Part shown: one piece after another, positions 1 through 7,545 of the stretch
Layout: each line of letters begins with the position of its first letter
How positions within the stretch are numbered: the stretch's first letter is position 1
NCBI RefSeq assembly: GCF_010686765.1
Contig: NZ_JAAGWF010000019.1
Coordinates: 1-64,000 of the forward strand
Direction of reading: 5' to 3'
DNA from: Geodermatophilus sabuli
GTDB lineage: Bacteria; Actinomycetota; Actinomycetes; Mycobacteriales; Geodermatophilaceae
Length of the DNA: 64,000 bases
Notes under the pieces: generated by a model
Told to the model about the DNA's origin: nothing
Databases searched by the model: none
The model's input: only the letters and a program-made list of their open reading frames with translations
Program-made: the position numbers and the translations under genes

Positions 1-2
1 CC

Positions 3-401
3 GGGTTCGGGGCCACCCTGTCCGCCGCCCGCGCCCGCTGGCTGGCCTGCGACGCCACCCTCACCCGCCTCGTCCTGGACCCCGACGGGCTGCCGCTGGA
101 CGTCGGCCGCACCGCCCGCGTCGTGCCACCCCACCTGCGCCGCGCCGTCGAGCACCGCGACCGGCACTGCGTGTTCACCGGCTGCAACGCCCCCACCCAC
201 TGGTGCGACGTCCACCACCTGCTGGAGTGGATCAACGGCGGCACCACCAGCCTGGACAACTCCGCGCTGCTCTGCGAACGCCACCACACCCAGGTCCACC
301 ACGGGTACCGGATCGAACGACGACCCGACGGCCGATGGCGCACCTGGCGCCCCGACGGCACCCAGATCCACACCCACCCCGGCCCACTCGCCGCCGCCTG
401 A
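3..401 (+). CDS. HNH endonuclease of the DUF222 (13E12-repeat) family, 3' part
   Basis: The 5' end lies outside the window; 132 residues in frame 3 are visible. The C-terminal part carries a classic HNH nuclease: a Cys-x4-Cys pair (CVFTGC), then DVHHLLEW with the metal-binding histidines, an Asn in the SLDNSALLC segment, and a closing CERHH. This arrangement is typical of the DUF222/HNH proteins present in many copies in Geodermatophilaceae and mycobacteria. The family is thought to be mobile or selfish, but its cellular role is not established. The next gene is convergent. Confidence 0.85.
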   Translation, partial: GFGATLSAARARWLACDATLTRLVLDPDGLPLDVGRTARVVPPHLRRAVEHRDRHCVFTGCNAPTHWCDVHHLLEWINGGTTSLDNSALLCERHHTQVHHGYRIERRPDGRWRTWRPDGTQIHTHPGPLAAA

Positions 402-461
402 CGCACGACGCCGGCGGCGGGCACGTCGCCAGGTTCGCTGCGCTCCGCGCAGCCGGACCGT

Positions 462-734
462 TCAGCCGAGCGGTCGCCCGGACCCGCGGGGCCGGCGCAC
501 GCGCACGGGGCCGCGGGCGGTGGTGACGTCGACGACCTCGCCGCGCTGGGTCACCTCGACCGCGCCGGCGGCGGCCAGCCGGCCGGCGGCGGCCCGCGCG
601 GCGGGCATCAGCTCGCGCCAGCCCTCGGACGACACGGCCCGCGCGGCCTCGGACGGGCAGATCGAGGCGCCGTCCCGCCGGTCGGCGAGCAGCGCGTCGA
701 TCGCCGTCTCCAGCCGCGTGTCGACGTCGTCCAC
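462..734 (-). CDS. DUF3253 domain protein
   Basis: A 90-residue protein that is essentially one DUF3253 domain: a helical N-terminus, the signature ICPSEAARAV, then WRELMPAARAAAGRLAAAG and a C-terminal TQRGEVVDVTTARGPVRVR segment. The fold looks winged-helix-like, and the function of the family is unknown. The start is a GTG with a GAGG motif 8 nt upstream. The same strand has much longer open frames through this region, but only this segment matches a protein family. It is convergent with the HNH gene and divergent from the secreted protein that follows. Confidence 0.75.
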   Translation of the reverse strand: MDDVDTRLETAIDALLADRRDGASICPSEAARAVSSEGWRELMPAARAAAGRLAAAGAVEVTQRGEVVDVTTARGPVRVRRPRGSGRPLG

Positions 735-806
735 GCGGCCAGCCTCGGCGATGCGACGTGCCCGCGCCACTGGTCGCCCGGCGCCCGGACGCGGGATGCT
801 CCGCAG

Positions 807-1421
807 GTGCGCCGGACGACGACCTGCCTGCTCGCCGCCTGCGTGCTGCTGCTCGCCGGCTGGGTCTGGGCTCCGGCGGCGTCGGCGTGCAGCTGCGTCG
901 GCGGGACGACGGCGGAGCACGTGGAGCGCGCCGACGTCGTCTTCAGCGGCCGGCTGCTCTCCCGGGAGGTCGCCGGCGGGTCGAGCAGCAGCGATCCGGC
1001 GCTGCACGTGTTCGCCGTCGAGACCGTGTGGAAGGGGACGGCGGCCTCGGAGCAGGGAGTGGTGTCGGCCGCTTCGGGCGCCAGCTGCGGGCTCGAGCTC
1101 GACGGGGACGGCCCGTTCCTGGTCTTCGCCACCACGGCACCGGACCTGCCCACCGGCCAGCTGGCGGCCGGGCTCTGCGGGGGGACGGCGCGACTTGCAG
1201 CGGATCTGACGTCCGAGGTGGCGGCGGCGACCGGCCGGGGACCCGAGGAACCCGGCCCCGGTGCGGTCGGGACCGACCTCGTCGGCGGGCCGTCCGGATG
1301 GGCCGTGTGGGTCGGCGCCGTCGTCGCCACCCTCACCGTCGCCGCGCTGGCCGTCACCGGTGAGCTGCGGCGGCGCCGAGCGCCCGGGTGTGCCCACCGT
1401 GCACCCGGGTACCGGCGCTGA
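807..1421 (+). CDS. secreted, membrane-anchored TIMP/netrin-like protein
   Basis: 204 residues, GTG start. A signal peptide (residues 1-28) ends in SACSCVGG, so the mature protein begins with the Cys-x-Cys pattern of tissue-inhibitor-of-metalloproteinase-like (NTR, OB-fold) proteins. Other family marks are ADVVFSGRL, VWKGT, GASCGLELD, FLVFAT and GLCGGT, which leave paired cysteines for disulphides. A transmembrane segment near residues 165-185 followed by Arg-rich residues anchors it with the domain outside. Bacterial members have no defined target. The next gene starts 2 nt after its stop, so the two may be co-transcribed. Confidence 0.65.
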   Translation: MRRTTTCLLAACVLLLAGWVWAPAASACSCVGGTTAEHVERADVVFSGRLLSREVAGGSSSSDPALHVFAVETVWKGTAASEQGVVSAASGASCGLELDGDGPFLVFATTAPDLPTGQLAAGLCGGTARLAADLTSEVAAATGRGPEEPGPGAVGTDLVGGPSGWAVWVGAVVATLTVAALAVTGELRRRRAPGCAHRAPGYRR

Positions 1422-1423
1422 CC

Positions 1424-1939
1424 ATGGCGAAGCGCACCCCCGTGGGGACGGTCGGCAAGGGACGGCGCGGCATCAGCGTGCTGGGCTGGGCGCTCCGCGG
1501 TGCGGCCGCCGGGGCCGCGGGCAGCACCGCGCTGAACGCCGTGACCTACGTGGACATGACCGTCCGGGGCCGCGGCACGAGTTCGACCCCCGAGCAGACG
1601 GTGGAGCGGCTCGCGGAGAAGGCGCACGTGTCCATCCCCGGCGACGAGGAGACGCGGCAGAACCGGGTGCAGGGGCTCGGGCCGCTCACCGGTCTGGTGG
1701 CCGGGGTGGGCGTCGGCGTCCTCGTCGGGCTGGCCCGCGCGGCGGGCTTCCGCTCCCAGCCGCTGGTCGGCATCGCGCTCACCACCGCCGGCGTCCTGGT
1801 CGCCGCCAACGGGCCGATGACCGCTCTCGGCATCACCGACCCGCGAACCTGGTCGGCCACCGACTGGGTGAGCGACGTGGTGCCGCATCTGGCCTACGGC
1901 GCCGTCGTGAAGACGACGATGGACGCCTTCGACCGCTGA
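1424..1939 (+). CDS. hypothetical membrane protein
   Basis: 171 residues beginning MAKRTPVGTV; this ATG was chosen because it follows the previous stop by 2 nt and removes an unlikely N-terminal extension. It has a basic N-terminus, hydrophobic segments near residues 17-40, 88-110 and 115-135, and a polar middle region. I do not recognise a family. Its plan (Gly/Ala-rich N-terminal helix beginning LRGAAAGAAG, basic middle, C-terminal helix) resembles that of the protein at 54234-54722, but I cannot establish homology by eye. Confidence 0.6.
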   Translation: MAKRTPVGTVGKGRRGISVLGWALRGAAAGAAGSTALNAVTYVDMTVRGRGTSSTPEQTVERLAEKAHVSIPGDEETRQNRVQGLGPLTGLVAGVGVGVLVGLARAAGFRSQPLVGIALTTAGVLVAANGPMTALGITDPRTWSATDWVSDVVPHLAYGAVVKTTMDAFDR

Positions 1940-1964
1940 CGGGCCACCCGGCAGACTGCGGGCC

Positions 1965-2585
1965 GTGGACGAGGTCACGACGGAGGCGGAACTGCGGGAG
2001 CTGCTCGGCGCGCCGACCCCGGCGGCCGCCGGCAAGGAGCGGCGGACGCTCGGCGAGATCGACCGGCAGTGGCTGGCCGCCTCCCCGCTCTGCCTCGTGG
2101 CCACCAGTGCCGCCGACGGCAGCTGCGACGTCTCGCCGAAGGGGGACCCGCCCGGGTCCACCGTGGTCCTGGACGACACGACCATCGCGCTGCCCGAACG
2201 CGCGGGCAACCGCCGCGCGGACGGCTACCTCAACATCCTGGCCAACCCGCACGTCGGGCTGCTGTACCTCATCCCCGGACGCGGGGACACGCTGCGGATC
2301 AACGGGCGCGCCCGCCTCGTCCGCGACGGCCCCCTGCTCGACCGGATGCTGGTGCGCGGGCACCGGCCCGTGCTGGCGATGGTCGTGGGGGTCGAGCAGG
2401 TCTTCTTCCACTGCGCCAAGGCGTTCCTCCGCTCGCAGCTGTGGGACCCGTCGACCTGGGGCGCCGCGGACGTCCCGTCCCGTGCCCGGATCGCGCAGGC
2501 ACTGGAGCGCCCCACCGAGACCCTGGCAGACCTGGAGGCCCACTACGGCCCCGCCTACGCCGCGGGCCTGTACCCGTCGCCCTGA
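1965..2585 (+). CDS. pyridoxamine 5'-phosphate oxidase-type FMN protein, MSMEG_1061-like
   Basis: 206 residues, GTG start. The split-barrel PPOX fold is indicated by LCLVATSAADGSCDVSPKGD near residues 42-61, the FMN-contact segment LPERAGNRRADGYLNILANPHVGLLYLIPG, and INGRARLVRD. These match the MSMEG_1061 group of F420/FMN-binding PPOX proteins, which are of uncertain substrate. It is predicted to be a cytoplasmic redox enzyme. It follows the membrane protein by 25 nt on the same strand and is convergent with the serine hydrolase. Confidence 0.8.
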   Translation: MDEVTTEAELRELLGAPTPAAAGKERRTLGEIDRQWLAASPLCLVATSAADGSCDVSPKGDPPGSTVVLDDTTIALPERAGNRRADGYLNILANPHVGLLYLIPGRGDTLRINGRARLVRDGPLLDRMLVRGHRPVLAMVVGVEQVFFHCAKAFLRSQLWDPSTWGAADVPSRARIAQALERPTETLADLEAHYGPAYAAGLYPSP

Positions 2586-2603
2586 CGACGCGTCCTCAGG
2601 GGC

Positions 2604-3929
2604 TCAGTGTGCCCAACCGCGCTCGTCCACCCCGCCGGGCACCGGCGCGTCGGGGTCGTAGGGGCTGCGGGTGAACACGAACGTGCCCACGTCCAGGTGG
2701 TCGTGGGCGATCCGCAGCGGCTCCCCGGCGTAGTACCCGTCCAGGCCCACCCACGTGCCGTCGTCCCGGGCCGCGAACCGGCTGGCCCGCCCGGCGCGGC
2801 CGGGCAGCGGGCCCAGGTGCAGCAGGCCCTTGGGCAGCGCGCGCAGCAGGTGGGGCGCCGGCCCCCAGAACCAGGTCCCGAGGACGTCGAGGGAGACCGG
2901 CGGCGGCGACGGCGCCCACGGTTCGACGATCCGCGGCTCGGCGGCCCGGAGGTCGGCCAGCAGGCCGAAGACGACCGGCTCGGGACCGCTGGTGGTGTTG
3001 GCCAGCGACACCGCGCCCGCGGCCTCGTCCCGGTCGACGAAGACGCCGGCCAGGAAACCGGGCATCGAGCCGCCGTGGCCGATGAGCGTGCGGCCGTCCA
3101 TGCGCACGACCTGCAGGCCCAGCCCGTAGGCCGCCCAGCCCGGTGCGGAGGAGTCCACGCCGGCCGGCACGGCCATCTCCTCCAGGGTCGCCGGGTCGAG
3201 CACGTCGCCGGTGTCCCCGAGCAGGAAGACGGCGAACCGGCCGAGGTCGGCCAGCGTCGACCACAGCTGACCGGCCGCGGCCATCACGCCCGCGTCGTGT
3301 TCCGGCTCGGGCAGGACGACGTCGGCCCACGGGTGCACCGCGTGGCCCTCAGCCGCGGGGGCGACGGGACGCGGCGTCGTCCGGGTCATGCCGAGCGGCT
3401 CGAGCACCTCGCTGCGGACGACGTCCTCCCAGGCCCGCCCGCGCGCCCGCGCGACCAGCTCGCCGAGCAGGCCGAAGCCGAGGTTGGAGTAGTGGAACCG
3501 GCGGGCGGAGCCGAGGACGACGTGCTCCTCGGCCAGCCCCAGGTCGGCCAGCGTGCCTCCGGGCACCCGCTCCCACCAGCCGCCCGGACTCTCCGCGGCG
3601 GCGCCGCCGAGGTGGGACAGCAGCTGGCCGACGGTGCGGTCGCCCATCGGTGTGCCGCGGAGGTGCCGGTCCAGCGGGTCGTCGAGGCGCAGCAGGCCCT
3701 CGTCGCGCAGCCGCAGCACGGCGACGGCGGTCACCGTCTTGCTGATCGACCCCAGCCGGTACTGGACGTCGGTGTGCGGCTCGGCCACGGCACCCCGGCC
3801 GGCCGACCAGACCAGCCCGTCGCTCCGCACCACACCGGCGACGAGGCTGAGCGCCCGGCCGTCCCGCTGCACCCGCGCGGCGCGGGCGAGCAGGGTGCGG
3901 GCGGTGGAGGGCAGGACGGCGTCGGGCAT
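2604..3929 (-). CDS. beta-lactamase-family serine hydrolase
   Basis: 441 residues. It has the class C beta-lactamase/DD-peptidase fold with nucleophile motif SISK (Ser61, Lys64), the Tyr motif HYSN near residue 155 and a late HGG motif (IGHGGSMPGF) near residue 300. A C-terminal lipocalin-like segment (about 360-441) is typical of esterase or peptidase members. The ATG at 3929 places the catalytic domain at the expected distance; a longer frame exists upstream but its extension looks like a shadow. No signal peptide is evident, so it is probably cytoplasmic. The substrate cannot be told. It is probably transcribed with the two genes upstream. Confidence 0.85.
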   Translation of the reverse strand: MPDAVLPSTARTLLARAARVQRDGRALSLVAGVVRSDGLVWSAGRGAVAEPHTDVQYRLGSISKTVTAVAVLRLRDEGLLRLDDPLDRHLRGTPMGDRTVGQLLSHLGGAAAESPGGWWERVPGGTLADLGLAEEHVVLGSARRFHYSNLGFGLLGELVARARGRAWEDVVRSEVLEPLGMTRTTPRPVAPAAEGHAVHPWADVVLPEPEHDAGVMAAAGQLWSTLADLGRFAVFLLGDTGDVLDPATLEEMAVPAGVDSSAPGWAAYGLGLQVVRMDGRTLIGHGGSMPGFLAGVFVDRDEAAGAVSLANTTSGPEPVVFGLLADLRAAEPRIVEPWAPSPPPVSLDVLGTWFWGPAPHLLRALPKGLLHLGPLPGRAGRASRFAARDDGTWVGLDGYYAGEPLRIAHDHLDVGTFVFTRSPYDPDAPVPGGVDERGWAH

Positions 3930-3957
3930 GGACGCGAACCTAGCGAGGCGCCGACCG

Positions 3958-4284
3958 TCAGGAGGTCGGCGCCGGCTCGGGCAGGGGCAGCCGGCCGGTG
4001 CGGGTGGCCCAGCGGTCGAACCACAGGGTGACCAGCGGCGGGATCGAGGCCGCGAGCGCCAGCAGCGTGGCGCGCGCGTCCCAGCGGAGCACGCGGGCGG
4101 CGACAAGGGCGACCAGCACGTAGGCGACGAAGACCCCGCCGTGGACCGGCCCGAAGATCTGCACCCCGCGTTCGGAGGTCCCGAGGACCCACTTCACGAA
4201 CATGCCGAACAGCAGGGCCACCCAGGAGCAGGCCTCGGCGAGGGCGACGGCACGGAAGACGAGGGCGACGGCACGGGCGTTCAT
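3958..4284 (-). CDS. DUF3817 integral membrane protein
   Basis: 108 residues with three predicted helices. The sequence pattern [26 protein letters not shown] followed by [17 protein letters not shown] (split here at its polar centre) is characteristic of the DUF3817 family of small actinobacterial membrane proteins, whose function is unknown. Its ATG overlaps the stop of the upstream gene (ATGA), so translation is probably coupled. Confidence 0.8.
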   Translation of the reverse strand: MNARAVALVFRAVALAEACSWVALLFGMFVKWVLGTSERGVQIFGPVHGGVFVAYVLVALVAARVLRWDARATLLALAASIPPLVTLWFDRWATRTGRLPLPEPAPTS

Positions 4285-4844
4285 CGCCCCCCATCCTCCC
4301 CGACGGGCCGGCCCCGGTAGGCCCAGCCCCTCGGGGACAGCTCGTACCCGACGGCGAGACTGCGGGTCAGCCCGAGTTCCTTGAGCCGGCGGACGTCCCG
4401 CTTGAACGGCAGCGTCTCCCGGCCCAGCAGCGCGGCCAGGTCCGGCGCGCGGACGCCGGGACGCTCGGCGACGAGGTCCAGCACCGTGCGCGTCCACGGC
4501 CCGGCGGCGCGCGCGGCGTCCCACCGGTCCAGCCGGGCGTCGATCGCAGCGCGCTCCTCCGGGGTGAGCGCCGCCTGCTCGCGCAGCGCGATCCGCGGGT
4601 CGGCGCCGGCGGCGCGGACCCGCATCCGGTAGACGTGTGCGCCCGGCCGGCGGTCGAGCAGCCGGAGCAGCCGGTCCCGCGAGGGGACGCCGGCGGCCGC
4701 GGCGTCGTCCTCGGTGATGTGGGCGGGGTCCACCTCGGTGACGTCGACGACCTCGACCACCCCGGCCACCGTGCGCTGGGTGCTGCCGGCGCGCATGCGC
4801 GGCCGGTCCCATCGGCGGAAGGCCAGCGTGACCGACCCGTCCAT
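4281..4844 (-). CDS. ASCH/PUA-like protein with C-terminal winged helix
   Basis: 187 residues. The N-terminal half begins [20 protein letters not shown] and continues with [18 protein letters not shown], resembling ASCH/PUA-like domains that may bind RNA or modified nucleotides. The C-terminal half (about 105-187: [20 protein letters not shown] then [16 protein letters not shown]) looks like a winged-helix DNA-binding module. It is the first gene of a short minus-strand unit (this gene, DUF3817, serine hydrolase). No function is assigned, and the domain calls are by eye. Confidence 0.55.
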   Translation of the reverse strand: MDGSVTLAFRRWDRPRMRAGSTQRTVAGVVEVVDVTEVDPAHITEDDAAAAGVPSRDRLLRLLDRRPGAHVYRMRVRAAGADPRIALREQAALTPEERAAIDARLDRWDAARAAGPWTRTVLDLVAERPGVRAPDLAALLGRETLPFKRDVRRLKELGLTRSLAVGYELSPRGWAYRGRPVGEDGGR

Positions 4845-4883
4845 GATCGCTGCCGCGGTGACCGGTGGGATGAGCACCGGGGG

Positions 4884-5450
4884 ATGCTGGCAGGCTCCCC
4901 GGGCGTGCGGGGACTGGCGCGGCGGGAGTTCTGCCTCGTCCTGCTGCGGCGGATGGCCGATCTGCGACCGGACCTGGTCACCGAGGCCCTGCCCCGGCTG
5001 GACGCTTCCCGGGCCGAGGCGCACGCCGCGCACACCCGCTGGCAGGCGCTGCAGCACGCGCGCCGGGCCCCGCGCGGGCTCGCCCTGCGCAGCGCCGTCC
5101 TCGGTCCGCCCGACGAGGTGGAGGACCGCCGCGTCGGGGACCTCGACGTCCAGATCCGCCGCTGGCCCCTGCCGCTGTGGCCGCACCTGTACTGGGAGGT
5201 GCTCTCGGGCCCGGGCGGGTCGGTGCTGCACGAGCACCTGGCGCGGACGCCCGGGTCCCCGGTGCCACCAGCGGGAGCGGGCGCGCTGCTGGTGTGGGAG
5301 CACGTGCTCGGCGACGTGATGGGTCTGCCCGGCGCGCGCAGCGTCGACCCCGGGGTGGTCACCCGCTGGGACGTGGATCTCCCGGGTGGCGTGCGCGCGC
5401 GGTTCGTGTGGGGGCTGCTGCAGCAGGTCAGCGGGCCGTCGCCGCGGTGA
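4884..5450 (+). CDS. hypothetical protein
   Basis: 188 residues, divergent from the ASCH-like gene with about 40 nt between the two starts. It is rich in Arg, Ala and Trp with no membrane segment or signal peptide. Segments such as [20 protein letters not shown] and [19 protein letters not shown] look globular, but I do not recognise a family. The ATG at 4884 was preferred; a GTG at 4905 is also possible. Its last 23 bp overlap the end of the convergent YrdB-like gene. Confidence 0.5.
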   Translation: MLAGSPGVRGLARREFCLVLLRRMADLRPDLVTEALPRLDASRAEAHAAHTRWQALQHARRAPRGLALRSAVLGPPDEVEDRRVGDLDVQIRRWPLPLWPHLYWEVLSGPGGSVLHEHLARTPGSPVPPAGAGALLVWEHVLGDVMGLPGARSVDPGVVTRWDVDLPGGVRARFVWGLLQQVSGPSPR

Positions 5451-5805
5451 CCGGGGCGGCCGGCGCCGGGCCGGTCAGCGGACCCGAGAGCACGGTGCCC
5501 AGCAGCGCCGCGACGGTCAGGACGACGGCCAGCCGGGGGTGCCCGGTGGCCAGCAGTGCCGCGGCAGCGGCGCCGAAGACGACGACCTGGGTGACCAGGG
5601 CCAGCGCGGGGACCCCGACGGCGGCCCGGGGGGCGGCGAACAGGCCCCAGAGCACCGCCGCGGCCAGTGGCACGCCCAGGGCCAGGGCCCACCGGACGGC
5701 CGACGTCCCGCCCGTCACGGCGCCCCAGTACCCCAGGGCGGCCAGCGCGCCCAGCTCGGCGACGAAGGCCACGCCCGCCCATGCCCACTGCCACGCCTGG
5801 GTCAT
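5428..5805 (-). CDS. YrdB/DUF2568 family membrane protein
   Basis: 125 residues with four predicted transmembrane helices ([73 protein letters not shown]). The motif [19 protein letters not shown] is the hallmark of the YrdB-like family of unknown function. The ATG at 5805 has a strong GGGAGGA ribosome-binding site; the frame extends upstream but without such support. Confidence 0.8.
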   Translation of the reverse strand: MTQAWQWAWAGVAFVAELGALAALGYWGAVTGGTSAVRWALALGVPLAAAVLWGLFAAPRAAVGVPALALVTQVVVFGAAAAALLATGHPRLAVVLTVAALLGTVLSGPLTGPAPAAPVTAATAR

Positions 5806-5898
5806 GACGTCCTCCCGCACTGCGAGCATCGATACGTGTAGAGAGCAGTGTTCACACAAATGCCCCGGCACGCAAGCCCCGCAGGCGGGAGGCCTCTC

Positions 5899-6984
5899 TC
5901 AGGCGGCGAGGCGGCGGGCCCCGCTGTAGCCGCCCATCGAGTCGATGCTCGCCACCTTGACGACGTCCCCGGACGTCGGCGCGTGCACCATCTGGCCGTT
6001 GCCGATGTAGATGCCCACGTGGCTGACCGGGCTGTAGAAGAAGACCAGGTCACCGGGCCGCAGATCGGCGCGGGACACGGCCTGGCCCATCTGGGCCTGC
6101 ATCCGGCTCGAGTGCGGCAGCGCGATGCCGGCCGCCTTGAAGGCGTACTGCGTCAGGCCGGAGCAGTCGAAGGAGCCCGGCCCCGAGGCCGCCCACACGT
6201 AGGGCTTGCCCCGCTGCCCCATGGCGGCGGTGACGGCCGCCTGGGCCGCCCCGCCGTCCGCGACGACCGGGGCGGCGGGCGCCGGCTCGGCCCGCTCGGC
6301 ACGGCTGGCGCGCTCGTCGCCGGCGCCGTGCGCGGCCGCCGCGGCGTCCAGCGCGGCCCGCCGCTCGCTCGCGCTGAGCCGGGCGTAGTCGGCCTGGTAG
6401 GCGGCGATCTCGGCCTCGAGGGCGGCCTGCTGGGCGGCGACGGAGTCGTACAGCTCCTGGGCCGCGGCCGCCGCCTCGTCCGCCACGACCTGCGCCTGGG
6501 CGGCGACGTCGCCTGCGGCGACGGCCTCCCCGAGCACTCCGTTCTGGTGCCCGGCGACGGTCTGCAGCAGGGAGATCCGGTTCACGAACTCGTCGGCCGA
6601 ACCACTGGTCATGAGCGCCTGGAGCGAGCCCATGCTGTCGCCGGTGAAGGCGCTGCGGGCGATGCCGCGCACGTGTTCCTGCGCGCCGGCGACGGCAGCC
6701 CGGGCCTCGGCCACGGCGGCCGCGGCGGCCTGGGCGGCGGCCTGCTGTGCGGCGAGCCCCTCGCGGGCCTCCAGGAACTCCTCGGTGACGACCTCGAGGG
6801 CGTGCCCGCGGGCGGCGACGAGGGTCGCGGCCTCCTGGGCGGTGGCCGGCTCCTCGGCGCCGGCGGACACCGGCAGGAGCGTGACCGGGAGCAGCGCGAC
6901 GCCGAGGGCGCCGGCGAGGACGACGGCGGCCCGGCGCCACGGCGCGCGACGGGAGGGCAGGCCTGCGGTGCGAGGGGACGCCAT
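5899..6984 (-). CDS. secreted NlpC/P60 peptidoglycan hydrolase behind a c-di-AMP riboswitch
   Basis: 361 residues. A signal peptide (about 1-50, AAVVLAGALGVALLP and SAGAEEP) precedes a long Ala/Glu-rich coiled coil (about 60-230) and a C-terminal NlpC/P60 domain (about 250-361). Catalytic Cys lies in FDCSGLTQYAF, His in VSHVGIYIG, and the third residue is probably the next His in MVHAP. The family cleaves D-Glu-mesoDAP bonds of wall peptides, as RipA-type proteins do in cell separation. The leader carries a ydaO-type riboswitch that ends 28 nt before the ATG, so expression should respond to c-di-AMP and hence to turgor and wall state. A paralogue lies at 53022-54029. Confidence 0.9.
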   Translation of the reverse strand: MASPRTAGLPSRRAPWRRAAVVLAGALGVALLPVTLLPVSAGAEEPATAQEAATLVAARGHALEVVTEEFLEAREGLAAQQAAAQAAAAAVAEARAAVAGAQEHVRGIARSAFTGDSMGSLQALMTSGSADEFVNRISLLQTVAGHQNGVLGEAVAAGDVAAQAQVVADEAAAAAQELYDSVAAQQAALEAEIAAYQADYARLSASERRAALDAAAAAHGAGDERASRAERAEPAPAAPVVADGGAAQAAVTAAMGQRGKPYVWAASGPGSFDCSGLTQYAFKAAGIALPHSSRMQAQMGQAVSRADLRPGDLVFFYSPVSHVGIYIGNGQMVHAPTSGDVVKVASIDSMGGYSGARRLAA

Positions 6985-7012
6985 GGGGCGGCGACACTCC
7001 GTTCCTTCCACG

Positions 7013-7151
7013 GCCGCCTACCGGGTTAGCTGACGGATTCGGACGGGAAGTCGCCCGGCGCGGCGGCCCGGAGGCCGGCTGCGCTTCACCCCAGTGCTGC
7101 GGTGGGTCCCCGGTCCGACACCCCCGGGGAGGAGGGAGCCGGTTCGGCGGC
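7013..7151 (-). promoter_or_regulatory. c-di-AMP riboswitch (ydaO-yuaA class)
   Basis: Read on the minus strand, the leader contains the conserved blocks of the ydaO-yuaA aptamer. Near the 5' end is GCCGCCGAACCGG. Next come GGACCGGGGACCCACCGC and GGGGTGAAGC, then GGGCGACTTCCCGTCCGAA, and finally CCGTCAGCTAACCCGGTAGG. The terminal P1 stem pairs GCCGCC (7146-7151) with GGCGGC (7013-7018). In actinobacteria this class commonly sits before NlpC/P60 and Rpf wall hydrolases, exactly as here. High c-di-AMP normally turns the gene off. Confidence 0.9.
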
Positions 7152-7203
7152 GTCTACGAGGTGTCACCCAGGCTGGTGACGGAGCGCCCCGTTGGACGTA
7201 CTC

Positions 7204-7233
7204 ACCGTAAGGGGAGTGACCCGGCCGTGACAA
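7204..7233 (-). promoter_or_regulatory. putative promoter of the riboswitch-NlpC/P60 transcript
   Basis: On the minus strand TTGTCA (7233-7228) is followed 18 bp later by TACGGT (7209-7204), a reasonable sigma-70-type pair. It would start a leader about 50 nt before the riboswitch P1. Between the two lies a short hairpin, GTCACC/GGTGAC (7163-7180). The rest of 7152-7346 shows no gene. Confidence 0.4.
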
Positions 7234-7346
7234 TTACCCAGATGTGATTTGGTGGACTTCCACTGCACCTCGGCGTCCTCCTGCGACGGGCGTGACGGCT
7301 GCGGCGGGTGGGGTTCACGACGAGGGGCGATGGGCATCGGGGGCTC

Positions 7347-7523
7347 ATGGATCTCAAGCGCCCCGTCGTCGTGCTCGCCATCGCCGGGTTCCTGGCCGGT
7401 CCACTCGCCGCCTGCGGGGACAACAGCGACGTCGACCGCGGCGAGGAGGGCTGCGGCACCGCCGAGGCCTCCCGCGCCGAGGAGTGCGAGGACTCCGAGG
7501 ACGGTCCCGGCACGGACGGCTGA
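7347..7523 (+). CDS. small predicted lipoprotein
   Basis: 58 residues. MDLKRPVVVLAIAGFLAGP is a lipoprotein signal peptide ending in a lipobox LAAC (Cys at about residue 22), followed by a short, strongly acidic tail (DRGEEG, EECEDSEDG). After processing only about 36 residues would remain at the membrane surface. The ATG has a GGGGG stretch a few nt upstream. No family is recognised. It is followed 22 nt later by the FAD oxidoreductase. Confidence 0.5.
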   Translation: MDLKRPVVVLAIAGFLAGPLAACGDNSDVDRGEEGCGTAEASRAEECEDSEDGPGTDG

Positions 7524-7545
7524 CCGGCCCGGATACCGTCCGCCG

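Noticed and set aside
608-2209. Minus-strand frame of 533 codons over the TIMP-like and following genes
   Set aside because: No domain match. It reads DUF3253-coding DNA in the wrong frame at its end, and the plus-strand genes here have signal peptide, membrane and PPOX features.
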